A DNA stretch of 64,000 nucleotides, from the NCBI RefSeq assembly GCF_023698535.1, contig NZ_JALJCL010000007.1, positions 1 to 64,000 on the forward strand, given 5' to 3'. The notes under the pieces were generated by a model, which was given only the letters and a program-made list of their open reading frames with translations, had not been told where the DNA came from and ran no database searches. The stretch comes from Halorientalis regularis (GTDB taxonomy: Archaea; Halobacteriota; Halobacteria; Halobacteriales; Haloarculaceae). A program made the position numbers and the translations under genes. This document shows positions 53,299 to 61,265 of the stretch, in pieces (positions within the stretch are counted from its first letter, which is position 1; each line of letters opens with the position of its first letter).

Positions 53299-54492
53299 TC
53301 AGTCGCCGGTGAGGGCGTCCTGGCTGGCCGCACAGTTGTTCGGTCCGAGTTCGAGTTCGAAGGCTTCCTCGTCGTCGGCCGTCCGCTGGCCGAGGTTCGT
53401 CGCGATGATGTCCTCGTAGTTAGCAGGACGGGGCGGCATGTCCGAGAGTATCAGGTCGACGAACTCGTTCTCGTCCATCGTGAGCGCGTCCATCTCGGCT
53501 TCAAGCTGGCCGATGGGTGCGGTGTAGGTGCCGTCTTCGGCCGATTCGGCGGCGTCGCTGAAGTGTGCGCCGCCGATCAGCACGTCGTCGTCCAGCGTGA
53601 GGACCCTCGTCTGGAGGGTCTCGTAGAGCTGGCGCGCGGCGTCTGGCGCGCCTTCGTCACCCTCTTCGAGGTCCGGTCGGGCGACGCTCTCGACGAACAG
53701 GCCGTCGCCGGTGGCCAGCAGGCTCTCCCCGAACAGGTATGAGGTCATCCCGCTCGTGTGACCCGGGGTGTGGATCGTCTCGACTGTGGCCGCACCGACC
53801 GCGTAGGCGTCACCGTCCGCGGTCGTTTCGAGGTCGTCGGTGTAGGTCACGTCGCGCTGACGGGCCGCCCCAGGGATCACGCCTGTGACGCCGCGCTCGT
53901 CGAGCGCGCGCACGCCGCTGATGTGATCGGCGTGGATGTGCGTGTCGAAGGCGTAGGTCAGGTCGGCGCCGAGATCGGCCGCGTCGTCGAGGTAGCGGTC
54001 CGTGAACGTTCGCAGCGGGTCCACGACGGCCGCTTCGCCATCGGAGACTAGCAGGTAGCCCAGACAGCCACTGGAGGGGCGCTGGTACTGATAGAGGTCG
54101 CCGGGCCCGTCGTAACGCGAGACCGGCTCGCGCTCGTAGATCCGAGCCCAGCCGTTCATTCCTTCCTCGAGGTGGACCACGTCACGGCCGGCTTCGGCTA
54201 GCCGACCGGCGACGTACTCGCTCGCGCCGCCCTTCGCACAGAGGACGACCAGCGGATCACCCTCGGGCACCCGATCGAGCAGATCCTCGTCGACCGCCTC
54301 GTCGAGGAAGTGAAAGTACGGCACGTTAGCGATCTCGACGGAATCCCCGTCGACGTGCCATTCCTCGAAGTCGCTCTCCATCCGGGCGTCGAGAATCGTC
54401 ACCGACTCACCGTCGTCGATCCGTCGCTTCAGCTCGTTCGGTTCGATTGCGTCGACCTCGACATCCGGCGTCGGAAAGTCGTCTGGGTCCAT
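53299..54492 (-). CDS. Rhodanese-metallo-beta-lactamase fusion (persulfide dioxygenase-like)
   Basis: A 397-residue two-domain protein. Residues 10-110 are a rhodanese with active-site Cys85 in LVVLCAKGGASEYVAG. The rest is a metallo-beta-lactamase fold with AFDTHIHADHISG (metal ligands) and HTPGHTSGMTSYLFG. The layout resembles ETHE1-type persulfide dioxygenases fused to a rhodanese, here with the rhodanese first. It should process protein or glutathione-like persulfides. ATG 54492 was chosen; a GTG at 54498 precedes it. It opens the sulfur cluster. Confidence 0.9.
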   Translation of the reverse strand: MDPDDFPTPDVEVDAIEPNELKRRIDDGESVTILDARMESDFEEWHVDGDSVEIANVPYFHFLDEAVDEDLLDRVPEGDPLVVLCAKGGASEYVAGRLAEAGRDVVHLEEGMNGWARIYEREPVSRYDGPGDLYQYQRPSSGCLGYLLVSDGEAAVVDPLRTFTDRYLDDAADLGADLTYAFDTHIHADHISGVRALDERGVTGVIPGAARQRDVTYTDDLETTADGDAYAVGAATVETIHTPGHTSGMTSYLFGESLLATGDGLFVESVARPDLEEGDEGAPDAARQLYETLQTRVLTLDDDVLIGGAHFSDAAESAEDGTYTAPIGQLEAEMDALTMDENEFVDLILSDMPPRPANYEDIIATNLGQRTADDEEAFELELGPNNCAASQDALTGD

Positions 54493-54528
54493 GTACACTC
54501 ACCGGTACACGTCCGATGCTCATATACC

Positions 54529-54553
54529 TTGTGCAAATTGTGCAATATTATAA
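54529..54553 (-). promoter_or_regulatory. Direct-repeat operator and TATA box of the persulfide dioxygenase gene
   Basis: On the plus strand ttgtgcaa occurs twice in a row (54529-54536 and 54538-54545), next to tattataa (54546-54553), a TATA box for the minus strand. The repeats lie between the TATA box and the expected transcription start near 54523. A protein bound there would block initiation. The second repeat also contains tgtgcaata, one mismatch from the cluster-wide TGTACAATA motif. Confidence 0.55.
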
Positions 54554-54662
54554 TTCGTGCCGCCGCGTCTGCGGCTAACGTAGTCGTAGTGACGAAGAGA
54601 TGGGGCAAATTGTATTGCAAACAATGGGCAATGCAGAAGAAGTTCGGATAGTGACAGGTGTC

Positions 54663-55181
54663 TTACGCGACGATTCTTTTGCCAGCCTCGCGGCGCAGTT
54701 CGCGGACGGCACTGTAGGAGACGGCGGCGCTGACCAGCAGTGCGGCTCCGAGGGTGATCGCAAGGCTCGTTTCGTCGAGGATCGGCAGTTCCAGCACGCC
54801 ACCGAACTGCCGGACGGCGACGGCGACAGCGCCCAGCAGGAGCATGATACCGAAGTAGACTTTGATATCCTCCTCGACCAGGCTCGTCGCCGCCGCACCG
54901 AGTCGAGCGCCGAGCGCGCTCCCGGCCAGCAGGGGGACCACGATGCTCAGGTCGACCGCACCGGACTGGGCGTAGAGGAAAGAGCCCATCCCGCCGGAGA
55001 AGACGATCTCCAACAGGTCGGCCCCGGCCGCGACGTTGGGTTCGTAGCCCATGACCAGCAGGGCCGGCGTGACGAGGAAGGACCCACCCATCCCGAAGAA
55101 GCCAAACAGCGTACCGATGAGCAGACCGAAGCTCGTGAACCTCGCGAGCAACGCCGCGCTCACGCCGAACAGCTCCATCAT
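54663..55181 (-). CDS. TauE/SafE-type sulfite exporter, shortened by internal deletion
   Basis: A 172-residue membrane protein, compared with about 300 residues for haloarchaeal TauE relatives as I remember them. The N-terminal repeat motif GFFGMGGSFLVTPALLVMGY (residues 27-46) runs straight into sequence matching the second half (NVAAGADLLEIVFSGGMGSF, then YAQSGAVDLSIVVPLLAGSA). The middle of the protein, with helices of the first repeat, is missing. This is what a recombination between the two GF-G-GG-FL-PA repeats would give. Whether the product is functional is unknown. ATG 55181 or 55178. Confidence 0.75.
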   Translation of the reverse strand: MMELFGVSAALLARFTSFGLLIGTLFGFFGMGGSFLVTPALLVMGYEPNVAAGADLLEIVFSGGMGSFLYAQSGAVDLSIVVPLLAGSALGARLGAAATSLVEEDIKVYFGIMLLLGAVAVAVRQFGGVLELPILDETSLAITLGAALLVSAAVSYSAVRELRREAGKRIVA

Positions 55182-55390
55182 CTCTCGACACCTCCGTTCT
55201 CCGGTGCCTGACACCCCATCAGGATCGCGTCCAGCACCGCGCACTGTCCTTCGAGAACGCGTCTGTACCGCGGCCCCAGTGCCGTCACTAGCCCGCCGTT
55301 GCCGACGTCCAGGAACGGGTCCTCGACGAGAACGATGCCGACCGGGACGGCCGCCTGCGCATTCCCGGTGAGCGTCTCAATTCCGAAAAT
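55178..55390 (-). pseudogene. Decayed DUF7512-family membrane peptide gene
   Basis: On the minus strand the frame encodes ETLTGNAQAAVPVGIVLVED, then PFLDVGNGGLVTALGPRYRR and VLEGQ, followed by an extra tail to TGA at 55178. It resembles the small hydrophobic DUF7512 proteins (MFG-start, GNAQAAVLVG core). The start should be ATG TTC GGA ATC GAG; here it reads ATT TTC GGA AT- GAG, so the start codon is lost and a base is missing. Hydrophobic positions carry Pro, Asp and Asn. It overlaps the start of the shortened TauE gene. Confidence 0.6.
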
Positions 55391-55633
55391 CGGTACTCAC
55401 TTGTACCGTTAGTCTTGCGACAAAGTTGAAATTCTGCACGCGAATCCCCAGTCGGAGCTGGTAAATTACGGTTTTGTTTTTCCCTACAATACTATACCGT
55501 CATAACCGACCGATACCGACGGACAAGTTACGCGTAGCTACGGGCGGTCGGCAGAGCGCTCGCGGAGGGTCGGTGGAGATACGTGACGGGATCGAACACC
55601 CTCGCGCGCGAGAGCGGGACGGGGGAAGGCGAC
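55391..55633. other. Intergenic region of the sulfur cluster
   Basis: The part at 55391-55500 is AT-rich and contains minus-strand promoter-like sequence and tacaatac (55485-55492), a degenerate copy of the cluster-wide motif. The rest up to the YeeE stop shows no gene on either strand. Confidence 0.35.
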
Positions 55634-56092
55634 TCAGTCGGCCGTGGCGGGGCCGGCGCTCGAATCGGCCATGCGCGAGCGTAGTCGGCCTTGCGCGTAC
55701 GCGCCGAGGAACATGCCGGCGACGGCCCAGAGGATGGGCCAGTTGCCGATGCCGACGCTGGCGTAGGCGGCACCGGGACAGATCCCGGAGAGTCCCCAGC
55801 CAGCGCCGAAGACGACGCCGCCGACGACGACGTTACGGTCGAACGACTTCACACGGCGGACGTACTCCTTGCCCGTGATCGGCGCGTGGTCGAGGGTGTT
55901 CGTCGCGAGAGTGAAGACGATGCCCGTCACCACGGCCGCTCCGCCCATCACGAACAGCAGGCCGAGGTCCTCGAACTGGAGGAAAGCGAGGACGACCTCG
56001 GGGCGGGCCATGTGGCTGTAGGCGAGCCCGAAGCCGAAGATCAGCCCGCCGACGAGGATGGCCAGGTAGAACGCGGGGCCGCGGTCGCTCAT
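55634..56092 (-). CDS. YeeE/YedE-type membrane protein, second half (DUF6691-like)
   Basis: A 152-residue protein with four hydrophobic segments. FYLAILVGGLIFGFGLAYSH starts it and GAGWGLSGICPGAAYASVG holds the conserved Gly/Cys motif of thiosulfate/sulfur transporters of this family. It overlaps the upstream YeeE half by four bases (ATGA at 56089). The two halves together make the eight or nine helices of a one-chain bacterial YeeE, which takes up thiosulfate or another sulfur compound. Confidence 0.88.
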   Translation of the reverse strand: MSDRGPAFYLAILVGGLIFGFGLAYSHMARPEVVLAFLQFEDLGLLFVMGGAAVVTGIVFTLATNTLDHAPITGKEYVRRVKSFDRNVVVGGVVFGAGWGLSGICPGAAYASVGIGNWPILWAVAGMFLGAYAQGRLRSRMADSSAGPATAD

Positions 56093-56562
56093 GGCGACAC
56101 CCCTACGGCCTGCACCAGCTGGGCGGTCCCGATGGCGATGGCCATGAACGTCGCGACGTTGACGATGGAGGTCTGGGACAGCGAGCCGACGCCACAGACG
56201 CCGTGGCCGGACGTACAGCCCTTTCCGAGGCGGGTCCCGACACCGACGAGGATGCCACCGCCGAGCAGTCGCCACCACTGGACCTCGGTGGTCCAGGCAC
56301 CGCCCTGCCAGAGCAGTGCGTAGACGCCGGCCCCGAGGACGATCCCGAGCGTGAACACGACGCGCCAGTCACGAGACGTGACGTGGGGCAATCGGTTGAA
56401 CCGCGGGACGCCCGACACGTACGAGAGCGTCGATTCGAGGAAGGTACTCGCGCCCGCGATGATACCGGTCGCGAGGTAGATCACCGCCGCACCGCCACCG
56501 ATGAGCAGACCGCCGATCAGGTACCGCGCGATGCCGTTCGGGAACAGCTCGGCGCCGATCAT
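56089..56562 (-). CDS. YeeE/YedE-type membrane protein, first half
   Basis: A 157-residue membrane protein. YLIGGLLIGGGAAVIYLATG is the first helix, and the conserved motif is RLGKGCTSGHGVCGVGSLSQ with two cysteines, as in YeeE thiosulfate transporters. ATG 56562 (MIGAELFPNG) was taken; a GTG at 56622 would add 20 residues. It starts after a promoter region containing the cluster motif tgtacaata at 56674. Confidence 0.88.
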   Translation of the reverse strand: MIGAELFPNGIARYLIGGLLIGGGAAVIYLATGIIAGASTFLESTLSYVSGVPRFNRLPHVTSRDWRVVFTLGIVLGAGVYALLWQGGAWTTEVQWWRLLGGGILVGVGTRLGKGCTSGHGVCGVGSLSQTSIVNVATFMAIAIGTAQLVQAVGVSP

Positions 56563-56673
56563 CGCCGGGTCACCCCGCCCGAGCGAACCGCCGAACCGGG
56601 TCGATTTCTGGGCATGTCTCACCCGTCCGTATCACCTGCTCCGGCAAAAGGATTTGCATAGTAAACCATTTGT

Positions 56674-56682
56674 TGTACAATA
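56674..56682. promoter_or_regulatory. Cluster motif TGTACAATA, YeeE promoter side
   Basis: An exact copy of the 9-base motif about 110 bases before the YeeE start at 56562. On the minus strand it lies just upstream of a TATA-like tttactatgc. The same motif, inverted, is at 56787-56795 on the TusA side of this divergent region. Confidence 0.5.
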
Positions 56683-56786
56683 CTACTGCCACACATACCA
56701 CTCCAGAAGCGCCTCGAATCCCCGATACGATTCTTTCTCCATTTGGTTGTGTATACGAACGACACAATTATCAAGGTCGGGCACAG

Positions 56787-56795
56787 TATTGTACA
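56787..56795. promoter_or_regulatory. Cluster motif (inverted), TusA promoter
   Basis: TATTGTACA lies 14-22 bases before ATG 56809 and downstream of a TATA-like acaattatc (56764-56772). It would overlap the transcription start, a position typical of a repressor site. Confidence 0.5.
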
Positions 56796-56808
56796 TCGAG
56801 GACACAAC

Positions 56809-57066
56809 ATGAGCTACGAAGCAGCCGTCACCGAGACGCTGGACGTGAAAGGACTCTCGTGCCCGATGCCGGTCGTGAAGACGAAGCAGGCGGTCGACGA
56901 CCTCGGCGGTGGCGACGTGCTGGAGGTCGTCGCGACCGACTCCGGGAGCGTGAGCGACATCGACGGCTGGGCCGGCGGGACAGACGGTGTCGCCCTGCTC
57001 GACCAGGCGGAACGCGAGGACGGCGACGAGACCGTCTACGTGCACTACGTGCAGGTGGAGGAATGA
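56809..57066 (+). CDS. TusA-family sulfur carrier protein
   Basis: An 85-residue protein. The diagnostic CPxP motif is in LDVKGLSCPMPVVKTKQAVD, with the sulfur-binding Cys near residue 18, followed by VVATDSGSVSDIDGWAGG. TusA proteins carry persulfide sulfur for relay to acceptors. Its stop overlaps the DsrE start (ATGA at 57063), so carrier and DsrE protein are made together. Confidence 0.92.
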   Translation: MSYEAAVTETLDVKGLSCPMPVVKTKQAVDDLGGGDVLEVVATDSGSVSDIDGWAGGTDGVALLDQAEREDGDETVYVHYVQVEE

Positions 57067-57662
57067 GTACCGAGACGGACGACAGTGCCGACGCCGACGG
57101 GCCGGAACCGGACGCGGACGAGGCCGAACTGGAGGCGCTCCGCACCCGCGTCGAGGAACTCGAAGACCAGCTGGCGGCCATCGAGACCGAAGTCGACGAC
57201 GGCCAGAAGTCGATGGTCATCATCGCGACCAAGGGGACGCTGGACATGGCCTACCCGCCGTTGATCCTCGCGTCGACGGCCGCCGCGTTCGGTTGGGACG
57301 TGACCGTCTTCCACACGTTCTGGGGACTCGACATCCTCCACGAGGACCGCTCCACGGACCTCCAGATGAGTTCGGTCGGGAACCCGAACATGCCCGTCCC
57401 GAACGCCATCGCCTCGCTCCCGGGAATGGATCGCGTGACGACGAAGCTGATGCGCAAGCGCATCGCCGACAACGAGACGGCCAGCATCGAGGAGCTACTG
57501 GAGACCTGTTTCGACATGGGCGTCGAGATGCAGGCCTGCCAGATGACCGTCGAGTTGATGGACTACGACGAGGACGAGTTCTACGACGACGTTACCGTCG
57601 GCGTCGGTGCCGCCACGGCCCTGGACCAGATGGCCGACGCCGACATCCAGCTGCTGGTCTGA
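57063..57662 (+). CDS. DsrE/DsrF/DrsH-like sulfurtransferase with N-terminal coiled coil
   Basis: A 199-residue protein. An acidic start and a predicted coiled coil (EAELEALRTRVEELEDQLAA) occupy about the first 48 residues. The DsrE-like domain follows with SMVIIATKGTLDMAYPPLIL and a Cys in MGVEMQACQMTVELMDYDE, likely the persulfide-carrying residue. It probably receives sulfur from or passes it to the overlapping TusA. The coiled coil suggests oligomer assembly. Confidence 0.9.
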   Translation: MSTETDDSADADGPEPDADEAELEALRTRVEELEDQLAAIETEVDDGQKSMVIIATKGTLDMAYPPLILASTAAAFGWDVTVFHTFWGLDILHEDRSTDLQMSSVGNPNMPVPNAIASLPGMDRVTTKLMRKRIADNETASIEELLETCFDMGVEMQACQMTVELMDYDEDEFYDDVTVGVGAATALDQMADADIQLLV

Positions 57663-57730
57663 CCCACCTACTGTTTCGCGGCCACACCGCCGCTCGCACG
57701 CTCGGCGGAGTGTTGTATGGAACGTACATA

Positions 57731-57740
57731 ACTCTTTTAG
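57731..57740 (+). promoter_or_regulatory. TATA box candidate for the HTH regulator gene
   Basis: The sequence actcttttag lies 24-33 bases before ATG 57764. Just upstream, tgttgtatgg and gtacata are loose relatives of the cluster motif. Confidence 0.45.
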
Positions 57741-57763
57741 CGTCAGGTCGACTACGTACACAC

Positions 57764-58168
57764 ATGCCAGACTCGATGGCGGAAATGTTGCGCCAGGATA
57801 TGGAGTGTGAGGGTCTTCTGGAGTGTCTCCACGGCCTCAAAGACCTGGACAGGGAGTGTTTCGAGACGCTCGCGGCGAGCGACGAGCGATTGACCGTCGA
57901 CGAGATCGCCGACCGCGTCGAGCGGGAACGCTCGACGGCCTACCGCTCGATCCAGCGTCTGCTCCAGACCGGCCTCGTCCAGAAAGAACAGATCAACTAC
58001 GAGCAGGGCGGGTACTACCACGTCTACTACCCAGCGGACCCCGAGGAGGTCACTGACGACATGCAACGACTCCTCAACGACTGGTACGCCCAGATCGGCC
58101 AGCTGATCCAGGAGTTTCGCATCAAGTACGAGGACGAAGCGCCCCCGACCACACCGTCAGAGTCGTAA
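57764..58168 (+). CDS. TrmB-like winged-helix regulator of the sulfur cluster
   Basis: A 134-residue protein. The HTH spans about residues 35-85 (ASDERLTVDEIADRVERERS, TAYRSIQRLLQTGLVQKEQI). Two Cys lie in the N-terminal MECEGLLECLHGLKDLDREC segment (three including the last), possibly for thiol or persulfide sensing. The C-terminal helices would dimerise. ATG 57764 sits 24 bases after a TATA-like box. Its position next to TusA-DsrE makes it the best candidate to bind the TGTACAATA motif (inference). Confidence 0.82.
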   Translation: MPDSMAEMLRQDMECEGLLECLHGLKDLDRECFETLAASDERLTVDEIADRVERERSTAYRSIQRLLQTGLVQKEQINYEQGGYYHVYYPADPEEVTDDMQRLLNDWYAQIGQLIQEFRIKYEDEAPPTTPSES

Positions 58169-58270
58169 CACTGCGCGCAAGGGCCCGCCAATCGAGTGTC
58201 GGTATTCTCCGGGCACCGTGACACCCGTTCCAGCGGCTTCAGAGGGCGATCCGAGCAGGAACGGGACCGG

Positions 58271-58675
58271 TTAACTGTACGCGTCGATCAGCCCGGCGAG
58301 GTCGTCTTTGCTCTGGACGCCGACCAGCTTCTCGACGGGTTCCCCGTCGGCGAACAGGAGGAGCATGGGCACACCCTGCACGCCGTACTGGCCGGCGAGT
58401 TGCTGGTTCCGGTCGACGTCGACCTTCGCGACGGCCGCCTCGGTCTCGGCCGCGAGCTCCTCGACGGTCGGTTCGAGCATCTTACACGGCCCACACCAGT
58501 CCGCGTAGAAGTCCACGAGGACAACGTCGTTCCGGTCAACGGTCTCCGAGAGGTCGCCCGGTGAGCCGACGTGGACCGGCTCGGACGGCGACCCGGCGGC
58601 GCTCCCGTCGGCCGATTCGCGCAGTTTCTCGATCTTCTCTTCTTTGATCTCGTCGATGGATCGGTTCTCGCTCAT
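58271..58675 (-). CDS. Thioredoxin
   Basis: A 134-residue protein. A charged N-terminal extension (about 40 residues, KEEKIEKLRESADGS) precedes a thioredoxin fold with VDFYADWCGPCKMLEP (Cys61, Cys64) and the cis-Pro region YGVQGVPMLLLFADGE. It reduces disulfides or persulfides. ATG 58675 was chosen over a GTG one codon earlier. It converges with the HTH gene and its promoter region carries a degenerate cluster motif (gtcacaatac at 58721). Confidence 0.93.
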   Translation of the reverse strand: MSENRSIDEIKEEKIEKLRESADGSAAGSPSEPVHVGSPGDLSETVDRNDVVLVDFYADWCGPCKMLEPTVEELAAETEAAVAKVDVDRNQQLAGQYGVQGVPMLLLFADGEPVEKLVGVQSKDDLAGLIDAYS

Positions 58676-58833
58676 CACCCCCTGCTACGTGCCGACCATA
58701 CTTATCTGTTTTGTACAGTTGTCACAATACTACTGGGTAGGTTCTAGAGTTCGAGTCCGTTTTCATCAGATGACGGCGTATCCAGGGTCTTCCGGAGTTC
58801 TGGACGTGACGGTGTTGTGAGATGTACCCACAA

Positions 58834-58842
58834 TGTACAATA
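58834..58842. promoter_or_regulatory. Cluster motif TGTACAATA before the DUF2892 gene
   Basis: An exact copy, 24-32 bases before ATG 58866. The related gtcacaata is at 58721-58729 on the thioredoxin side of the same divergent gap. Confidence 0.5.
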
Positions 58843-58865
58843 CCCTGGGGCACGTAGTTACGAAT

Positions 58866-59087
58866 ATGGAGCGAAACGTCGGCAACCTCGACAGAACAGT
58901 TCGGATCGCGTTCGGTGTGGTCGTCGCGATCGCGGGAGCCGCGGCCATCGGCGGCTACTGGACGGCTGGCGCCGCCGTCGGTGCCTTGATCGTTGCCATC
59001 GGCGCGGTACTGGTAGTCACCGGGACGACACAGCGTTGTCCCATTTACGCGGGCGCGGGAATCGATACGTGCGAGGCGGAGGGCTGA
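58866..59087 (+). CDS. DUF2892 (YgaP-like) small membrane protein
   Basis: A 73-residue protein. The start MERNVGNLDRTVRIAFGVVV is characteristic; two membrane segments follow (GVVVAIAGAAAIGGYW and AAVGALIVAIGAVLVVTG), and the C-terminal TTQRCPIYAGAGIDTC carries two Cys. Members pair with rhodanese domains in sulfur metabolism; here it is a free unit near TusA/DsrE. ATG 58866 was taken; an in-frame ATG at 58833 overlaps the cluster motif. Confidence 0.88.
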   Translation: MERNVGNLDRTVRIAFGVVVAIAGAAAIGGYWTAGAAVGALIVAIGAVLVVTGTTQRCPIYAGAGIDTCEAEG

Positions 59088-59095
59088 CCGCCGGG

Positions 59096-60370
59096 ATGGC
59101 AGGCGACCGACCACCGGCGAGGCTGACGGATGCCGTAGTGGACGGGGTCGAGGCTACCGTGGAACGGGTACTGGACCTGCTTTCGTTCGACACGGCCAAT
59201 CCGCCGGGGGAGACCGCTCGCCTGGCGGACGCCGTGGAGTCGCAGTTCGAGTCGCTCGGGATCGAGACCGAGCGAGTCGTCGCCGATCCCGCCAAGCCGA
59301 ACCTCTTGGCGACGATGCCTGGCGAGTCGGACCGCACGCTGCTGTACAACGGGCACTTCGATACGGTCCCCTACGACGCGGCGAGATGGAGCCACGACCC
59401 CCTCGGTGAACGTGTCGGAGACCGGATCTACGGCCGCGGGGCGACGGATATGAAGGGCGCGCTCGCGGCGATGCTGGGGGTCGCCACGGCCTACGTCGAG
59501 ACCGGGACGACGCCGCCGGTGACGCTACAGTTCGCGTTCGTGAGCGACGAAGAGGTCGCCGGTGAGCCGGGGATCCCGACGCTACTCGACAGCGACCGGC
59601 TCGACGCCGACTGGTGCGTGCTCGGGGAAACGACCTGCGACGGCGACCGCCACTCCGTGACCGTCGCGGACAAGGGCAGCGTGTGGCTGACGTTGGCGGC
59701 CGACGGCACCGCCGCCCACGGGTCTCGACCCGTGTTGGGAGAAAACGCCATCGACCGCCTCTACGAGGCCGTCGAACGGATCCGTCGGGAGTTCGGCACC
59801 CAGCGGCTGGAGTTGGATCCGGAGATCGAGCCGCTCGTCGCCGAATCCGTCGAGTACTACGCCCCGATTATGGGAGAAACGGTCGCACGCGAACTGTTCG
59901 AGTATCCGACGATCAACCTCGGAACCATCGAGGGTGGCGACAGCGTCAACAGCGTCCCGGCGTCCGCGACGGCACGACTCGACATCCGGCTGACGGCGGG
60001 TATCCAGACCCGAGACGTTCTCCGGCGCATCCGTGATTGTGCGGCCGACTGTGACGGGATCCGGATCGACGACGTTTCCTGGAGCGTCGGGACCCACGAA
60101 TCACTCGAAAGCCCGCTGGTCGGTGCCGTGACAGAATCGGCAACAGCCGTGACCGAGGACCGGATCTACCGCCGAAGCGCGACCGGTGGTGGCGACGCGA
60201 AGAAACTCCGCAACGCCGGGATCCCGACCGTCGAGTTCGGGATCGGCACCGACACCGTCCACGCCGTCGACGAGTACACCACCGTCGACGCGCTCCAGGA
60301 CAACGCGCTCGTCTACGCGACGCTTCCGTACCATCTCGACGCCGAACAGCCCGGTGGCTCGAGGGACTAG
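59096..60370 (+). CDS. M20-family metallopeptidase/deacylase (ArgE/DapE type)
   Basis: A 424-residue zinc hydrolase. Metal ligands are in LLYNGHFDTVPY, YGRGATDMKGALAAMLG and SDEEVAGEPG (catalytic Glu), with GTDTVHAVDEYT near the end for the last His. It removes acyl groups or cleaves dipeptide-like amides; the substrate is unknown. ATG 59096 is 8 bases after the DUF2892 stop, so the two may be cotranscribed. It converges with the UspA gene, four bases apart. Confidence 0.9.
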   Translation: MAGDRPPARLTDAVVDGVEATVERVLDLLSFDTANPPGETARLADAVESQFESLGIETERVVADPAKPNLLATMPGESDRTLLYNGHFDTVPYDAARWSHDPLGERVGDRIYGRGATDMKGALAAMLGVATAYVETGTTPPVTLQFAFVSDEEVAGEPGIPTLLDSDRLDADWCVLGETTCDGDRHSVTVADKGSVWLTLAADGTAAHGSRPVLGENAIDRLYEAVERIRREFGTQRLELDPEIEPLVAESVEYYAPIMGETVARELFEYPTINLGTIEGGDSVNSVPASATARLDIRLTAGIQTRDVLRRIRDCAADCDGIRIDDVSWSVGTHESLESPLVGAVTESATAVTEDRIYRRSATGGGDAKKLRNAGIPTVEFGIGTDTVHAVDEYTTVDALQDNALVYATLPYHLDAEQPGGSRD

Positions 60371-60374
60371 CTCC

Positions 60375-61265
60375 CTACTCGTCGGCGTCTTCTCCGGCGT
60401 TCACGGCGAGGACCGGTGCCTCGGCGTGGCGGATGATCCGTTCGGTGGTACTCCCGAGCAGGAACCGATTCAGCCCGGTCCGGCCGTGTGTCCCCATCGC
60501 GAGTAGATCGATTCCCTCCTCGCCCGCGTACTCGATCAGATCCTCCGCCGGGAACCCCTCCCGGACCTCGGTTCGTGCGTCGAGGCCAGTTGCACGTGCG
60601 CGGTCGGCGATTGCTTCTGTCGCATCGGTCCGTTCGTCGCGCACCCGTTCGAGCGCCTCGGCCGGTGGCGTGTACTCCACCCGTGCTGCGAGGTCGCCCA
60701 CGTCGACGATGGAGACCGCGTGAACCCGGGCGTCGAACTGTTCGGCGATCGCGATCCCGTGGTCGACGGCCACGGTGGCCAAGTCGCTCCCGTCAGTGGG
60801 GATCAACACGTCGTCACAGTCGCCAGCGGGGCCGAGTTCGACACCCGCTCGGGCCGTCAGCACGGGTGCGTCGGCGAGCCGGACGACGCGCTCGGTGACG
60901 CTCCCGACCACGTAGCGATGCACCCCCGTGCGGCCGTGGGTCCCCATCACGATCAGGTCCGCGTCGAACTCTGCAGCGTCGTCGACGATAGCGGTCGCGG
61001 GCGTCCCCTCGAGGACGGCCGCATCCACACGCTGATCGGTAAGGGCTTCGACCGCCTCGATAGCTTCACGGGCCTGTGATTTCTGGTTCTCGACGAACGC
61101 ATCGTCGACGCCGCCCGCATCGAACGGCCCCGCCGCTCCCTGTATATCGACGACGCCGATCACGCGTACTGTCGCGTCGAACGCCCGTGCGAGCGCCATC
61201 GCGTGTTCGGCCGCGCGTATCGCGTGATCGCTTCCGTCAGTCGGTATGAGAATACGCTCGTACAT
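60375..61265 (-). CDS. Double-domain universal stress protein
   Basis: A 296-residue tandem UspA. Each domain has a start MYERILIPTDGSDHAIRAAE or DDVLIPTDGSDLATVAVDHG and an ATP-binding end MGTHGRTGVHRYVVGSVTER or MGTHGRTGLNRFLLGSTTER, matching G-2x-G-9x-G(S/T). Both halves look able to bind ATP, unlike the single-domain UspA at 47578. ATG 61265 has a TATA-like tttttgtact (minus strand, 61291-61300) about 30 bases upstream. Confidence 0.92.
   Translation of the reverse strand: MYERILIPTDGSDHAIRAAEHAMALARAFDATVRVIGVVDIQGAAGPFDAGGVDDAFVENQKSQAREAIEAVEALTDQRVDAAVLEGTPATAIVDDAAEFDADLIVMGTHGRTGVHRYVVGSVTERVVRLADAPVLTARAGVELGPAGDCDDVLIPTDGSDLATVAVDHGIAIAEQFDARVHAVSIVDVGDLAARVEYTPPAEALERVRDERTDATEAIADRARATGLDARTEVREGFPAEDLIEYAGEEGIDLLAMGTHGRTGLNRFLLGSTTERIIRHAEAPVLAVNAGEDADE

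Noticed and set aside
54600-55211. A 203-codon plus-strand frame opposite TauE
   Set aside because: It is antisense to a membrane protein gene and rich in Asp/Arg, the usual mirror of a hydrophobic GC-rich gene.
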